A DNA stretch of 64,000 nucleotides, taken from Xestospongia muta. Its lineage: Eukaryota > Porifera > Demospongiae > Haplosclerida > Petrosiidae. The translations under genes were made by a program, and so were the position numbers. Below are positions 1 to 19,467 of the stretch, piece by piece. Below the pieces are notes generated by a model. That model saw only the letters and a program-made list of their open reading frames with translations. It searched no databases and was not told where the DNA came from. The stretch is from the NCBI GenBank assembly GCA_963693285.1, contig OY848924.1:7302400-7366399 (forward strand), read 5' to 3'. Numbering within the stretch: the first letter of the stretch is position 1; each line of letters opens with the position of its first letter.

Positions 1-80
1 AAACAACAAATTAGCTCTCGACTTTTCTTCACTCTATCTTACCTGTGACTTTCCATAATTAGAATACTGTAGGATTGTTT

Positions 81-1929
81 ATGATGGCCACCATTAAGCC
101 AACAAAATGTTCATTGCGGTACCATCCCCCAACTTTTATTCTCTTCTACACTGATCTCTCAACAGGTAAGTGAGTACATAAGTAGGTACTGTTATACAAC
201 AAATTAATGTCCCCTGTAGGAAAATGCAGGCAGAGATCAATGCCATTGAGAGGATTCCACAAGAGAACAAAGTGAGAAATAATTCTTTGTGGTACATCCT
301 TGTATCAATTAGCAATAGTCGTATTGCAGGGAATATTTACAATGTTATTTCCTGAGAAAGTATGTCAGCAGCTCCTCAGAGACATGTAAATATTATGTTT
401 CCAATTAAAAATATATTGTCAAAATGATTTTTAACCTTCATTTACAATATCTCTGTTACTGTAATATTCCTACTATGGTCTTGAATCATCAGGAGCATAT
501 AGTATTTTATTAATTACTGGGTTGTCCTCTTTTAGAGGTAGATTAATCCAGGAAATTATATAGGGACAGATTTGATGGCAAATACCCTTATTAAGAGATG
601 TCCTTGTAGAGAAATTCTACTGTACAGTGTTATAATTGTTTTCAATTATTTTTTCTCTTTCTAGAGTGTCTGATTACACAACCAGCCTTTTCAACCATTC
701 CAGACATAAAGACTATTTTATTACTATCAAAAGACAACAGGTCAGTGTACTAATTTACAGCTTGTACTAATGTTCAGTTTTCACTTGTTGTTCAGTTGGA
801 GTCACTCCTAGAGAGAGTCCGCAAAGCACAACAGGACTCTGCTCTCTCTTCTCCTCTCAGATTGAAACAAGACAATAAAGGAGATACTACATTTGATGAG
901 TCACTTACTCACTTAGGACAACTGCCAGGACTCTCGGGAGTAAGTCTAGGGAAGACCAGCTCAAGGCACAGACCAGCACTTGACATTGATGATGAACTAG
1001 AACGGATTTTAAACAATGTTGAAGGAGATGATGACAGACTTCTAGAAGATGAAGAAGAGAATGGAGGTACCAATGCAATGGTCTTTGACAAATTTACAAA
1101 GGGAAGGCATAGTTCTCAAATTACAAGAGAAGTTAAATCAAAAGGTAGTGGAATAGTGTCAACAGTTACTACTGCTACCAGTAATGTAAGTACTACTGGT
1201 ATGAAAGGTACTGTTGATCAGAAGAAAGATTCAAAAACTACTTCAGATGAAGTCAGTGATCTTCTTACAAGTAGACTTAGGTCACGGGAAAGTTTACCAC
1301 CTCTCTCATCAGGAAAATTAACTGATATTCGGTCTCTTCCACCACTTCATTCAGCAACACTTAACACTTCTCTTCAATCACCTCGGCAAGGTCTGTCAAC
1401 AGCTGAGCAAGTAAATATTAAATCTTTTCCTAAAGCTTATGACACACAGTTAGAAAACAATGTCAAAGATAATATTGAGTCTTCTCTAATAAAGAAAGAC
1501 CCACTGAAACAGCAACCAGTCATTTCAACAGAATTAAAACAAAAACAAGAATATAATGATTACAGCTTGAGCCAAGAGGTTCTGAGTGAACTGAGTGAAG
1601 TACTGGAAGGAATGAGTGATAGTGAAAGTAATGAAGAAAATGATGATACTCCAATTATGAATACTGATCATCTTAAAGCACTTGACAATATCAAATTAGT
1701 CAGTTCAGATGATGCAGGCTCTGGAGAAGAAGATCATAAAGACTCACAGGATTTCAATAGGCTTGCAGAAACTGATTACAACAAACTAAAAGCTAACATG
1801 GAGAGAAGTTTTGAACAAAAACGAGTCAAACCAGACGACCCTGATTTTATCTATGACAAGGAAGTAGAGTTTGGCGGTCCTGTTATGGAGAGTGGATGGG
1901 ATAGCGATTCTAGTGCTTCTGAATTTTAA
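81..1929 (+). CDS. CEP19: CEP19-like centrosomal protein with expanded middle
   Basis: Four exons, join(81..165, 220..271, 665..740, 796..1929), phases consistent, 448 codons plus stop. The reading starts MMATIKPTKCSLRYHPP, resembling the MMCTAKKCGIRFQPP start of vertebrate CEP19, followed by GKCRQRSMPLRGF (vertebrate GKIRQRIMPVRNF), then SRHKDYF...QLESLLERV. The last residues, DDPDFIYDKEVEF then GWDSDSSASEF, match the CEP19 C-terminal signature (DDPNFVYDIEVEF, GWDTESADEF). CEP19 is a centriole and ciliary base protein that recruits the RABL2/IFT-B machinery in vertebrates. Human CEP19 is about 163 residues; here roughly 280 extra Ser/Lys/Asp-rich, probably disordered residues sit between the conserved ends, all within the last exon. 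Conserved ends are read directly; function is by family. A segment at 330-385 can look like an exon but breaks the alignment and is skipped. Confidence 0.88.
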
Positions 1930-2160
1930 AGTTTCAAACAACTTTTTTAACACTTAAAAAAGTAATACATTATGCATCATACATGACATTTTTAACTGTG
2001 CTACATAAGTATGTATGATAAATGTTTAATAGAATATACATCGAGTCTCAAAGAGACAAAGGGATAATGACAGACTCGGTAACAATTGTATAATGTAAGA
2101 CTGTTGTAGGTACAATTATGAACATTGCTAATTACAGTCCAGATTGACATGGTGACACGT

Positions 2161-4707
2161 TTATGAATCAGATCTCTTCACAAGAAATCCTTCAACAATT
2201 GTAGAAGAGATTAATGTCACTTTGTTATTATCAGGAAATCCTACGTACACTCTTATCTTATCTTCTGCCTATAACGGATGGAGAGATGGATGAATGAATA
2301 AATAGTGCAGCAACAAACCTCCAGTTTAATGATCCCTGATGTTTCTATAGTCATTTTGCCTTTTACAGCTGGTGTATTATGATAGATTACCCTATTAAAT
2401 GACAAGTAGTAACATTGACATACATTTCAATATATCAGTTTACATTCACATCTTGTTACACCAGGTTGGTAGGTTACCATATATTATGTTTTCATTTAAT
2501 TAGGGAAAGTATGAGAAATGCAAATAGAATCCTTTCATAAAAAAGACTCCACTATGGGGATACAACTCCACCCTTCCTCATATCAGCACTTTTACCATTA
2601 ATATTACTTTAACTATATCTACAAAGACATCTTAGAAAATGTTTTTGCTAAGGCTACCATAGCATCTAATCCAACACATAGTCACCCTATTTGTCCATTT
2701 CTCCATTACTACATCCATTTTAACTATCTGCTAATCTCCATGAACATTCATTAATAAATTAAAAACTTACGGATTACTCGGTAATGTTTTGCTTTTCATG
2801 TTCACATAAAAACCAACAGATATTAAGTCAGAATTACTGAACGAGGAAAGAAACTCAACTTGGACAGCAGCGTGAAAGTAATAATATCCTTTAGTTGGAG
2901 CAGTGATAACTCCAGTGCTTGCATCCATTAAAGAACCACAAATATATGATCCAACATTAGTCTGTCAAAAAAATATTCTTGTGAGAACTATTGAAATATT
3001 AGTAGCAATCGCAGGAAAAAATGCTAACTAGTGAAGCATTAGAAAACAAACATAACATAATATTATTAAGATATTGGGTCTGGTATTCCTTAACTAGGCA
3101 GACTGCTATTTAATTGTAGTAACTCTCATTGATAACGTAATCTACTAGCGCTAGATAATTCAATAAACAACAGTCGATAGTCATCAATAATGCATTCCAT
3201 TATCTCTGATTACATAACTTTTCTATTAACTGTTACATTGAATTTGTCGTGTACATAACGTATGTATATATGTATGTATGTATGTATGTGTGACGAGAGG
3301 TGAGAAGAATTTTCAAATTGTTATGGGAGAGGTATAATTTCTTTTGTAATAATTAAATATTGTAATTGGACACTGCTTCAAAAATCAATCTATTGCAGCT
3401 GTTATCGAGATATTTTGGCATTGAGCAGGCTTCAAGTGTAGCTCTAATGCATATTGTAATATAATATAAAACATAATTAATAAATTATTTGTCTTAATGC
3501 TCCATACTCTCGTTATCTTGTAAATAAAAAATTACTTACATGTTGCAAAAATGAAAGTCGTAAGAAACGAATTATACTGGTACTAAATGTCAAGTCCATG
3601 AAAAGATGAAGACGAAAACTCTGTTCACTGATATTTGATTCCTCTGTTGAAGTGGTTCCAGACCCTTCCTGTTAATATAAGTTATCATATTACTAGCATA
3701 TTTAAATATTAATAATATGAATGATTTATTCATACATAATTAGGAAGTAATGTGATTGATAAAGGACATGATTACACACAAAGATATGAATATACGTACG
3801 TCAGGAGCTGCTGATGACTTCAGGAATCGTTTAGTCTTTAAAGCATGTTGCTGTGAGAGGAGAGAGAGAGAGAGAGAGAGAGAGCAATTAACAAGTAGAA
3901 GTTCATTTCAATTGCATATCAAAAATAAGATTAAAAAATGTCAATGTTACCATAGCAACATAATTGTCACACAATGCACACTACTACAGGTTCTACTTCT
4001 TTAATACACACACTCATTTAATTTTAATTGATACGTCAGAATTGATAGTAGCTGAGTTACTAATTAAGAATGCTAACTAGAGATCATCGTAGTGTAAACT
4101 ATCATACTAATCTGATTAGAACAAGAACTATTACAATTGCGGCATCTCCACTCTGACGCCAAGACACTATTAGTAACAAAAGCCACCACTAAAGATAGAG
4201 GAAATTTTCATTTACCACATTAATAAATCGAGATATGGTCATATAATTACTTGTGTAGTTTTTTCTGCTAATTATGGAACTACACACACACAACAGAAAC
4301 TCAGGACCTTTTGATGTGTTTTACAAGCCATGCACAACATAAACTGAGGTAGTTGCTAACAATTGAACTTAATTATGATATTCTTTAAAGTTGATTTTGT
4401 AAGAATCAAGCAATTAAATTATAAAAACTGCCAAAGCTGTTGTTTTATGGTTGCTTAGATACAAATACAAAGTTGTTGTTATAAGATTTGGTTGCTTAGA
4501 TACAGGTAACAAAGCCGTTGTTTTTTGGTTGTTTAGATATAAATGATACAATCACAATAATAGTTGGCTACAGTGATAACTTAGTATTGGTCACTATCAA
4601 AACAGTAATGATATTTACAATAAGGTTGTTACCTGTTCAGTTGGCATTGAAAGAACAGTCCAGCAGAAAACAGCTAATCCAAGAAACACCACTACACCAG
4701 TTTGCAT
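2161..4707 (-). CDS. Secreted C1q/TNF-like domain protein
   Basis: Six coding exons on the minus strand: 4707..4633, 3850..3800, 3668..3540, 2961..2778, 2368..2319, 2268..2161, giving about 198 residues. Residues 1-20 form a signal peptide (MQTGVVVFLGLAVFCWTVLS). A basic KTKR stretch lies near residue 30 and could be a proprotein cleavage site. The C-terminal ~120 residues look like a C1q jelly-roll: GVITAPTKGYYYFHAAVQVEF, then IIKLEAEDKIRVYVGF and a closing STIVEGFLV, the usual place of the StFsGfLl strand. No collagen repeat is seen. The 5' splice site of exon 4 has two options seven bases apart (gtaatc at 2777, gtaag at 2770); only the first keeps the frame open. A non-coding leader exon probably ends upstream, since an acceptor-like site precedes the Met near 4770. 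Role (secreted lectin-like or defence protein) is inferred. Confidence 0.75.
3855..3884 (-). repeat. (CT)n tract upstream of a 3' splice site
   Basis: Reads as (GA)n on the plus strand and (CT)n on the coding strand of the C1q-like gene. It sits directly before the cacag acceptor of coding exon 2 and probably acts as its polypyrimidine tract. Confidence 0.85.
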
Positions 4708-7264
4708 CGTGTCAGAAATCTTGCAGCTGTATAGAAAACTAGAAGACTGGACAGTAGATTGTTTCTGCCTAAACAAGAAAAATAGATGCATTTGTTTCAA
4801 ACAGTGAGTGTTTATATAGTACAGATAAATGAATCCTTACACATGCTTACCTGATGTATTATTTCAATTATGTCAGACAAGCGTCCGCAATAAATTTGAA
4901 TTTTAAAATAATTAGAGCTTACATGTTTATTTACACATGGGCTTTGTGTTCTGTGGTTACATCATGAAAACAATGTACATATGATATTTCAGACGAGAGA
5001 TGTGGTCTTTGCTGAATAAATTATTAATCCTTGTGTTACGTTAATTCATCAATGACCTCAAGCTATTGAGCACTTGTCTTAATATTTGATCACACTCACT
5101 GATTCTAGTGAACATCTAACGTCACAAGGTCCGCCAAGAAACAAAAAGATATCCTCTCCTCCTAACACAAAAACATTGTCAAATGGTTTGGATATACAAG
5201 AGACAAGACTCTACATACACACTAGTCAAAACTTCAAAATTCTATGCTCCTACTATAAATGTTGCCATTTGTCTTGCCTAGAATTACGACAGTAATAATA
5301 ACATACATTATGTATATTTAATAACTAAGACTTGGTATCATGTTAGTTATTATATTCTGGTGTGGGAGTCCTACCACACGTCATTGAGCCCCTAACCGCT
5401 GGCATCTATCAAAATTGTCGAAATTGTTCAGTTTTGACGCAATACATTGATTGATAACAGATGTCCACAGTATCCTTATGCCATCTTAGCTAACAATATC
5501 TGATATTTGGTCACATAGCTATAGTAGTTAGATAGTTAGATCACCAATGAGTAATGCTTACAAGCACACATATAATGTAATTATACTATGAAATGCGGGT
5601 GGTAATTGTTTTAATTATTAAAATTATTTTAAAAATATATTAACTGCACTTTTTTGATGAAGAAAAACTAGATGTAGAGATTACTCTTATAACTCATCAA
5701 TTAACTCGACTTAGATAATATTTATAAGATAAGTCTTTTATGGCCCAATGAAGAGGAGGCATCCTTAGTTCTTCCATTGCCTCTGTGTTATTTTAAAAAT
5801 TCATATTCTTGTTTGGGCAGTATTTATTTCTTGTTTGAGCATTTGTATGCTCCATTTCTGGCTTCTATGTGTAATAATATTGATGTTTGTTTTGTTCAAT
5901 CTATCATAACAAATGTTTCCTGGCATGACTGTTGCTACCACTCCCTCTCTTCCAATTAAGATATTACAAAATGTGTTATACAATAACAATTATTTTTTAG
6001 TCACATATTGTTGTGTCTATGTTTGATCATTTGGAATGCCAACAGGTGGCAATGCAGATGTGTTGATCAACAAAGAGTGGGCGTGGTCTAATAAGGACGG
6101 TAATATCTTCAGAAGGCAGAAGGCAAGACACTTTGAGGAACACCTAAGTATGATTTAACAATAATATGTCATCTTCTAATAAAGGTGGCCATAAAGCCAT
6201 TAGCTCCCTGTAACCCTCTCACAAACAAAATCAGTTCCTTTTAAATTAGAATATTTGTATCATTATTCACTCATACTTTACAATATAGAACTATGAATAT
6301 TTAATGAGCATGTTTTCATGTACTAGTCTATTGTACACTGCATGCTGTAACCATAGCAATGAATAGGTATATTTACATGTCTTGTTATTGTGGTCTATGA
6401 ACCAATGAATACCTAATATGTTTTCTTGTTTAAAAGTATGATTTCATGTTTCTACACACAACCAACATACAGATAAGACATTATGGTAATTGTCCATTAC
6501 AAGAGTACAAAATGTCAAGACACGCCTTTTATAGGTTAACAAGTTGATATGCTTTACACAATAATCCTACGTACATTATCAGGTGTCTCATACATTGTTT
6601 TCTCCTTGACTAACAATGTATATCATGTTACCATTCATCACAATAAATGTATGTAACATATACTATCATAGTTCAAATTGCTTAATAGAAACAACAGTCT
6701 TACGCAATCATTTCAATGAATGGTATCCCATAGTATCAAAAAGCTGACAGTCAAAAATCTGTATGAAATTATGATGACATAATAATTTTAAATTGGTAAC
6801 TACATTGCCAAATATTCTTTATATTGACGATAGTCATTCTTCTCAAGCCACAGATAAAAAAATAATATAATAATAATTATCATAGACTATTTGTAATGTC
6901 ATGACAAGAGATTTACAAACAATGTCATCAGTAACGTGTTATTAGCAAAACTATTTTATAATTAACAGATAAATTAATAACAAAACATACTTAACATTAT
7001 TTAAAAATTACGCAAACATTGACAATGCACTAAAACAATAAACAACAACAAACAAAAAAGATAATTGCAAAACTGCCTAAATTATAAATACTATTTGAAA
7101 TTATCAAATGTAAACTACAGAACTGTAAACAAACAAAATAAAGTATTAAATAATTAATAACTATTATCTATAAGCACAGGAGTTCAAAAAAACAACTAAA
7201 AGTCATAATAGGATGCAGCTGCTAATTAACAGGGGTTCCTTTTTTGCTTAAAAGGGTGTTTCTC
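4708..7264. other. Intergenic/UTR, no supported gene
   Basis: About 2.5 kb between the 5' end of the C1q-like gene and the 3' end of AP2M1, which are both on the minus strand. It probably holds a leader exon of the C1q-like gene near 4770-4800 and the AP2M1 3' UTR. Reading frames here are short and lack family resemblance. One copy of a dispersed ~100 bp repeat is present near 6290-6410. Confidence 0.6.
6288..6407 (+). repeat. Dispersed ~100-bp repeat, copy 1
   Basis: Core text tgtactagtctattgtacac, then catgctgtaaccatagcaat, then cttgttattgtggtctatga. It is flanked on both sides by ctatgaatattta or a close variant. Five more copies are listed below; all lie in introns or intergenic DNA. Confidence 0.85.
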
Positions 7265-13912
<6,648 letters not shown>

Positions 13913-14385
13913 GATCTAGTGGGTAGTAATAAATGATTATGGGTGTGGCTAACAAGTAGTAGGTATTGACACATTACTCCTGCCTCAATAGTTCTAAATA
14001 TTACCTATCATATACAGTCATTATGGATCATAAACAATTGATATATTCAGAAGGATTTCTTAATAAAGACCCTATCTTAATGTGTTAATAATGTAGGCTT
14101 AGGTTGACTATCAGATATGATCCACATTCCCGCTCTAGTGTGAATTATAGGCTTCTGGGTTAGTATAGTTGCTTACTTAATGTTGGGAAGTACGGTCAGA
14201 TTGTCTCTATTCTTGTCAAAGAGAGCAGACCCTGCTAACAAAACATAAATCACTTCCGCCCACTTTTCAATTAAACGGAATTCAATATTATTTTTTAATT
14301 TGTTGTATATGAATAAAAAGGTCAGTTACTTAGAATATAGAATTATTGTACATATACTTCTGTCCTTATTTAGTAGGATCTAAGA
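13913..14385. other. Divergent intergenic spacer AP2M1/PIGP
   Basis: 473 bases separate the AP2M1 start (minus) from the PIGP start (plus), so both promoters should lie here. No TATA box, tRNA or recognisable motif stood out. Confidence 0.5.
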
Positions 14386-15174
14386 ATGACTCCACCCAAT
14401 CCTGGTCTAACTAATCCCACCAGAGCAATTTATGGCTTTGTTTTTTATCTTGTTACCCACACTTTATTTGGTACAAATCTAAATTTCCATACTTAATTCT
14501 AATGTTATAACCATTTTGTGTTATGCATTGATACTAGCAAGTACTTCTACAGGAAGAGACTCCCTTCCTTGTGCTTAAATATTAATCTACATATAAACAT
14601 TCAAATACTCTTGCTATTTTCTATCTCCAGCTGCCTACCTTGTCTGGGTCATTATTCCTGATGAGTGGTTCCATTTTATTGGATTAACATATCTTCCACA
14701 TAAGTACTTACTATGTATATTAATACATACCATTATACCTTTATTAACAGGAATACATGTTCCTCTAGCCCTATTTGATATTTATATAATTATGTGGTAT
14801 CCTATTTGCATAATAATATAGTCATTGTTTATTCATAGGTATTGGGCTGTTGTTGTTCCTGTCTACGGGATGGTCCTTGTGGTGGTTGTCATGGTAATGT
14901 ATATGGGATATAGTATGTGGATGACTCCATCATTGAACGACATCAGAACTATCACAGGTATATAGTACAAGATGTATTAAGTTAAGATGAAATATATTAA
15001 ATGATCTATAAATTATAAAATTATTGTTACATTTATTTTATTTTAGATAACCATGCTATCTATGAGCCTTATTTGACTAATAATCTTTCACAATCTCAAG
15101 CTGATATTAATTCAGTACCTCCACTTCGAGACTTACCTGTTACTCTTGTTAGCAGAGAATTATATAGTACATAA
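14386..15174 (+). CDS. PIGP: GPI-GlcNAc transferase subunit P
   Basis: Four exons, join(14386..14470, 14631..14703, 14839..14957, 15047..15174), 134 residues, the same length as the short human isoform. Landmarks shared with human PIGP are RAIYGFVFYL (RAIYGFVLFL), LVWVIIPDEWFHFIGLTYLP ([20 protein letters not shown]), YWAVVVPVYGM, the ITDNHA segment, and a C-terminal PPLRDLPVTLVSRELY. Two membrane helices are predicted, about residues 17-37 and 58-80. The protein is a small subunit of the ER complex that transfers GlcNAc to phosphatidylinositol, the first step of GPI-anchor synthesis. It ends 137 bases before the nucleolin-like gene on the same strand. Confidence 0.95.
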
Positions 15175-15211
15175 TATTTATTTGTGTCGCATAAATTTTT
15201 GTACAATTTTC

Positions 15212-15223
15212 TGCGCATGCGCA
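15212..15223. promoter_or_regulatory. NRF1-type palindrome upstream of nucleolin-like gene
   Basis: A perfect tgcgcatgcgca sits 88 bases before the nucleolin-like ATG, in the 137-base gap after PIGP. This is the consensus for NRF1 (nuclear respiratory factor 1), common in housekeeping promoters. Binding is inferred. Confidence 0.6.
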
Positions 15224-15311
15224 CATTAAATTCAACCTCGTGTAATACACAGACCACGAGGTGAGGAAAGGAGGCTTAAGGAGTTCCAAGTAGCACCACG
15301 AGATATTTAAG

Positions 15312-18135
15312 ATGGGGTCCGACAAGAAGACAAAAGTCAAAAAGGTGTTTCTTATTCTACTTAAACAGCTGCATTATTGACTAAATTACCGTCCCTATTT
15401 ATAGTCTACTAAAGAATCTAGCAAGAAAAGCTCTAAAAAAGCAGAGTTACCAGAACCAGTGACACCAGTTCCGTCTAAGGACAAGTCCAAGAAAAAAGTA
15501 AGAGGAAGTATTATAATTTACAAATGAAAAATTCATTATTTGTTCAGAAAACTGAAAAAACTCTGCCTCCACCACCACCACCAAAGAAAGATGCTTCAGA
15601 TACAAGTAGCTCAGAAGAAGAAGAAATGGCCCCAGTTAACAAGAAGAAAACTGAAATTGTCACAAACCCCTCAGCAACTAAAGTGACTAAAAAAGACAGT
15701 TCTAGTAGTTCAGACTCGGAAGAGGAAGAGAGGGTACCAAAGAAGGGAAAAAAAGAAGTTCCAACTATTCCAAAACCCCCTGCTAAAACTCAAGTGACCA
15801 AGAAAGATAGTTCAAATAGTTCAGAAGAAGAGGAAGAGAAGGCACCACCTCCAACCAAGAAAAGCAAAAAGGCAGTTACAGTTGTTGCTGCTACAAAACC
15901 AGTTACCAAAAAAGACAGTTCAAGTAGTTCAGAAGAAGAGGAAGAGAAGGCACCAAAGAAGGGCAAAAAAGAAGTTAAACTTTCAACTACTGCAAAAACC
16001 CAAGTGACCAAGAAAGATAGTTCAAGTAGCTCAGAAGATGAAGATAATGAAGAGAAGGCACCACCTTCAACCAAGAAAGGCAAAAAGGAGGTTACAATTG
16101 TTGCTGCTGCAAAATCAGTTACCAAAAAAGATAGTTCAAGTAGTTCAGAAGAAGAGGAAGAGAAGGCACCACCACCCAAGAAGAGTAAAAAGGAGTTTAA
16201 AGTTGCTCCCAACCCTCCAGCAAAAGCTAAAGTAACCAAAAAGGATAGAAGTGCCTCTGAGGAAGAGGATACTGGTAAAGGCAAAGGAGTACAGTCAAAG
16301 AAACAAACTGCTGGAAAAAAAAGAAAAGGCAAAGATGAATCAAGTGAAGATGAAGATGAACAAGAAAAAACAAAAACAATAAAAACAACAACACCTGCTA
16401 AAGCAGAGGAGAGCTCATCCGATAGTAGTTCTGATGAGGACATGGAGACTGCTAAGATTGGAAAAGCTCCACCCCCTCCAGCAACTAAAGTACATTTTTA
16501 TAGACACTGTGCTAAGATTATCTTTTAATTTAGGATTCCAGCAGTAGTGAATCCAGTGATAGTGAAGACAAAGATGCCACCAAAAATATCAAAGTCGTCA
16601 AATCAGTTAAACAAGTCACCAAACCAGTTAAACAAGATGAGTCATCTGATAGTGACTCAGATGATGAAGAGGTAATTGTCAAACTATTGTGCCACATTAG
16701 ATTATTTCTTCTAGGAAATGGAGACAGAACAAACAACTAAAGTGGCTGGTAACAAACATAAGAAAGACAATTCTGATGATAGTAGTAGTGAAAGTGATGA
16801 TGAAGAAGAAAAAACAGCTCCTCAATCTAAAAAACTAAAGAAAGGTGAGAAGGTCACCTCAATAGCATGGTTTTAGTTAAAAGTATTTATAATCATTATA
16901 GATGAGTCTTCTGGTTCTGAAGATAGTGAAAGTGACAGTGAAGAAGACACAACAGCTGCTCCTACTACAATAACTCCAAACAAACCAACAATTAATGGTA
17001 CAGGTGAGAACACTATAAACACTTTATTATTGAATAGTTGCATATCACATCTATGTTGTAGTTAAAGGTTTTCTCTCTTAATTGTACACAGATGTTGTGA
17101 GTTTATTTGTTGGCAATTTATCTTATGATTGTGACGAAGACACTTTAATGAGTTTCTTTACTGAACAAGGTCACAATCCAGATAGTGTCAGGATTATATC
17201 TCGTGATGGCCAATCTAGAGGGTAAGTCATCGATATTATTATTAACGCTTCATAATCTAGATTTTTAGCTTTGGATATGCTGACTTTGCCAACGAAAAAG
17301 TAGCTCAAAAAGCTCTCAAAGCTTTAAGTGGTATGGAGTGCTTAGGTAGGGAAGTGAGGCTAGATTTAGCTAATAATGGTTCTACACCAAGTACAACTCC
17401 GCGTGGTCGAGGTAAACAAAGCATTCTATATATGTATTATTCTAAAATGGATTAGGTGGAAGAGGCCGTGGTACTCCTGGTAGTGGGCGTGGTAGTGGAA
17501 GAGGTGGTGGAAGGGGTGGTGGTAATCGCCCACCTAGTAGTACTCTTATGGTCTTTAATTTAAATTACGAGACAGAGCCTTGGAATTTGGAAGAAATCTT
17601 TAAAGGATGCAATGATGTTTATTTACCAAAGAACAGAGAAACTGGCGAGAAAAGAGGGTAAGGAATACATATAACATTTGTCAGATGTAAAAAATTGTGT
17701 AGGTTTGGTTTTATCCGTTTTGACGACATTGACACAGCTACTAAGGCTCTTAAAAAACACAATGGAGTTATTGTGAATGGACGAGAACTAGAACTTCGCT
17801 ATGCTGAGGAAAGAAGTGAAGGTGGTGGAGGAGGAGGTGGGCGTGGCCAGAGAAGTCCATTTGGGGGCAGAGGAGGAGGAAGAGGAGGTCGTGGAGGCAG
17901 AGGTTTGTTAACAAATATAGTATACTGAAAATATACTGTGGTATACTGAATTAAGTGAATAGCGTACTAAGATGTCCTAATAATATACTATAATTAACTG
18001 ATACATTACAATGTCTGAATATTAAATTTTTACTATTATATAGGAGGTGGTCGAGGAGGATTTTCTTCATTCAAAGCAGCAAAAACTGGTTCTATACAAG
18101 AGTTTAAGGGATCAAAGATATCTTTTGAAGATTGA
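15312..18135 (+). CDS. Nucleolin/NSR1-like nucleolar RNA-binding protein
   Basis: Eleven exons: 15312..15344, 15405..15497, 15548..16489, 16534..16671, 16715..16844, 16902..17003, 17092..17221, 17269..17411, 17456..17657, 17703..17902, 18044..18135; 734 residues. Residues ~40-480 are an acidic/basic low-complexity region with about six repeats of a KKDSSSSSEEEEEKAPP type, like the CK2-phosphorylated tails of nucleolin and Nopp140. RRM1 (~481-556) has RNP2 SLFVGNLS and RNP1 GFGYADFA; RRM2 (~592-668) has RNP2 TLMVFNLN and RNP1 GFGFIRF. Gly/Arg-rich stretches lie between the RRMs and near the C-terminus. Vertebrate nucleolin has four RRMs; two RRMs plus GAR is the NSR1/gar2 layout, so orthology within the family is open. 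Expected role: pre-rRNA processing in the nucleolus. Confidence 0.88.
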
Positions 18136-18602
18136 AAATCCAATAGTGTTTTGCCTGTCTACTTATTGCTACTGCAAATGTACATGTATTATAACATTTA
18201 TTATTAATTATTAATAACTAGTATACATTTCTAAGTTAAGATTTCTTATTTTATATATGTTTTTTGACATATACAAAGTCTAGCTTTAGTGCTCTATATG
18301 AACTAATGTCTTTTCTGACTACTTCCAAGACTCAAGTTTTATCATTGTAACCTTGTGTAGTTATCTCCCAAGTCCTTGCTCAACTTCACATATCTGGGAT
18401 AATGACAATATAGTTGCTTGATAGACTTTTCCAATTCTTTGCACACAACTATAATCAGGGTTAACTAAACACTCTATTCTCTGTATTTCTCAACAAGCAA
18501 TTCTCATTACGTAATACTATTATCAAGTGATTGTAATAGATAATCTCAAACGTTCTATGCACTTTTTCAACTTTATTTTTAACACAACCAATCATCAAAG
18601 AA
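18136..18602. other. Convergent 3' spacer nucleolin-like/eL22
   Basis: 467 bases between two convergent genes, holding their 3' UTRs. On the minus strand aataaa at 18572-18577, 26 bases past the eL22 stop, is a likely polyadenylation signal. Nothing else stands out. Confidence 0.55.
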
Positions 18603-19279
18603 TCAATCAAGGTCTTCATCACTCTCATCTTCATCAGCTCCTGCAATATGTAAGTAACGAAGTTCATATGATACTTTGTTATTTGCTACAACTCGTACAT
18701 AATCTCGTAGTTGGTTCTTCTTAAGAAACTTCTTTGTCAAGTACTTCAAATATCTAAAATATATATTAATTATAAGTCAAAATTTTGTTTACGCGAACCT
18801 TTTCGAGAATGGTATATCCGAGACAACAGTTAGTACATTTTTGTCACGTGATAATTGTACTTCGTGACCAAGGTTACCAGCTTTCCCATCAACTTTGATG
18901 CGAGCTCTCAAGAAATCTTCCTACAAGTACAAAATAATATATTGTATATTGGGACTAGGGACGGGGACCCTAACCCAAAGAAATGTAATTATAGTCAGGT
19001 GCATGAGTTACCTCACAGAACCAGACAATTATCACTACATTATTTGGAGGTCTGGTTCCATGAGACTAAGTTTGATAGTGATAGTGTTTCATTCAACTTA
19101 CAAAGGCTCCAGCATCCATGATTTCATCTTCTACAGGTGTGGAACAATCTACACTGTATTTAAGTTGAACTTTCTTAGGTTTTGCTGTTTTCTTAGTTTG
19201 TTGCTGTGAAGAAAGAAATTTACTACATCTCTTGGGACTTCCTTCATAAAATAAGACATACCTTTGTTTTAGGAGGCAT
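18603..19279 (-). CDS. RPL22: Large ribosomal subunit protein eL22
   Basis: Four exons, 19279..19262, 19203..19102, 18920..18799, 18753..18603, 130 residues (human 128). The short first exon encodes MPPKTK. Conserved text includes [20 protein letters not shown] (human [20 protein letters not shown]), [34 protein letters not shown] and [17 protein letters not shown], with the typical acidic tail. It is a 60S subunit protein that binds rRNA near the exit tunnel. It is divergently arranged with the agrin-like gene, 188 bases apart. Confidence 0.97.
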
Positions 19280-19405
19280 ATCTACTTTCTTTTTTTGTGC
19301 CTCTTTGCCTAAATGTCAGCTCTGTCCACCTGATTGAGGAAGATTAAAAGTCACTAGACTATACCCTTTGTTAGCCTTACCACGTTGCACTGTACTTTTT
19401 ATTAT

Positions 19406-19416
19406 TGCGCATGCGT
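19406..19416. promoter_or_regulatory. NRF1-like site in eL22/agrin-like divergent promoter
   Basis: tgcgcatgcgt, one mismatch from the NRF1 palindrome, lies 127 bases upstream of the eL22 start and about 52 bases upstream of the plus-strand gene start. It could serve either promoter. Confidence 0.5.
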
Positions 19417-19467
19417 AATTGAGTGTCCGCGAAACCAGCAAATTCGATTTCCTGAGTTTGCACTGAG

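Noticed and set aside
330..385. Possible extra CEP19 exon between exons 2 and 3
   Set aside because: It has AG/GT flanks and stays open, but including it interrupts the alignment FHKRTK-VSDYTTSLFN with CEP19. Direct splicing 271-665 is in phase and fits the family.
15790..16443. 217-residue minus-strand frame
   Set aside because: Antisense shadow of the nucleolin-like acidic repeat exon.
18855..19209. Plus-strand frames opposite eL22
   Set aside because: Antisense to eL22 exons and introns; no independent support.
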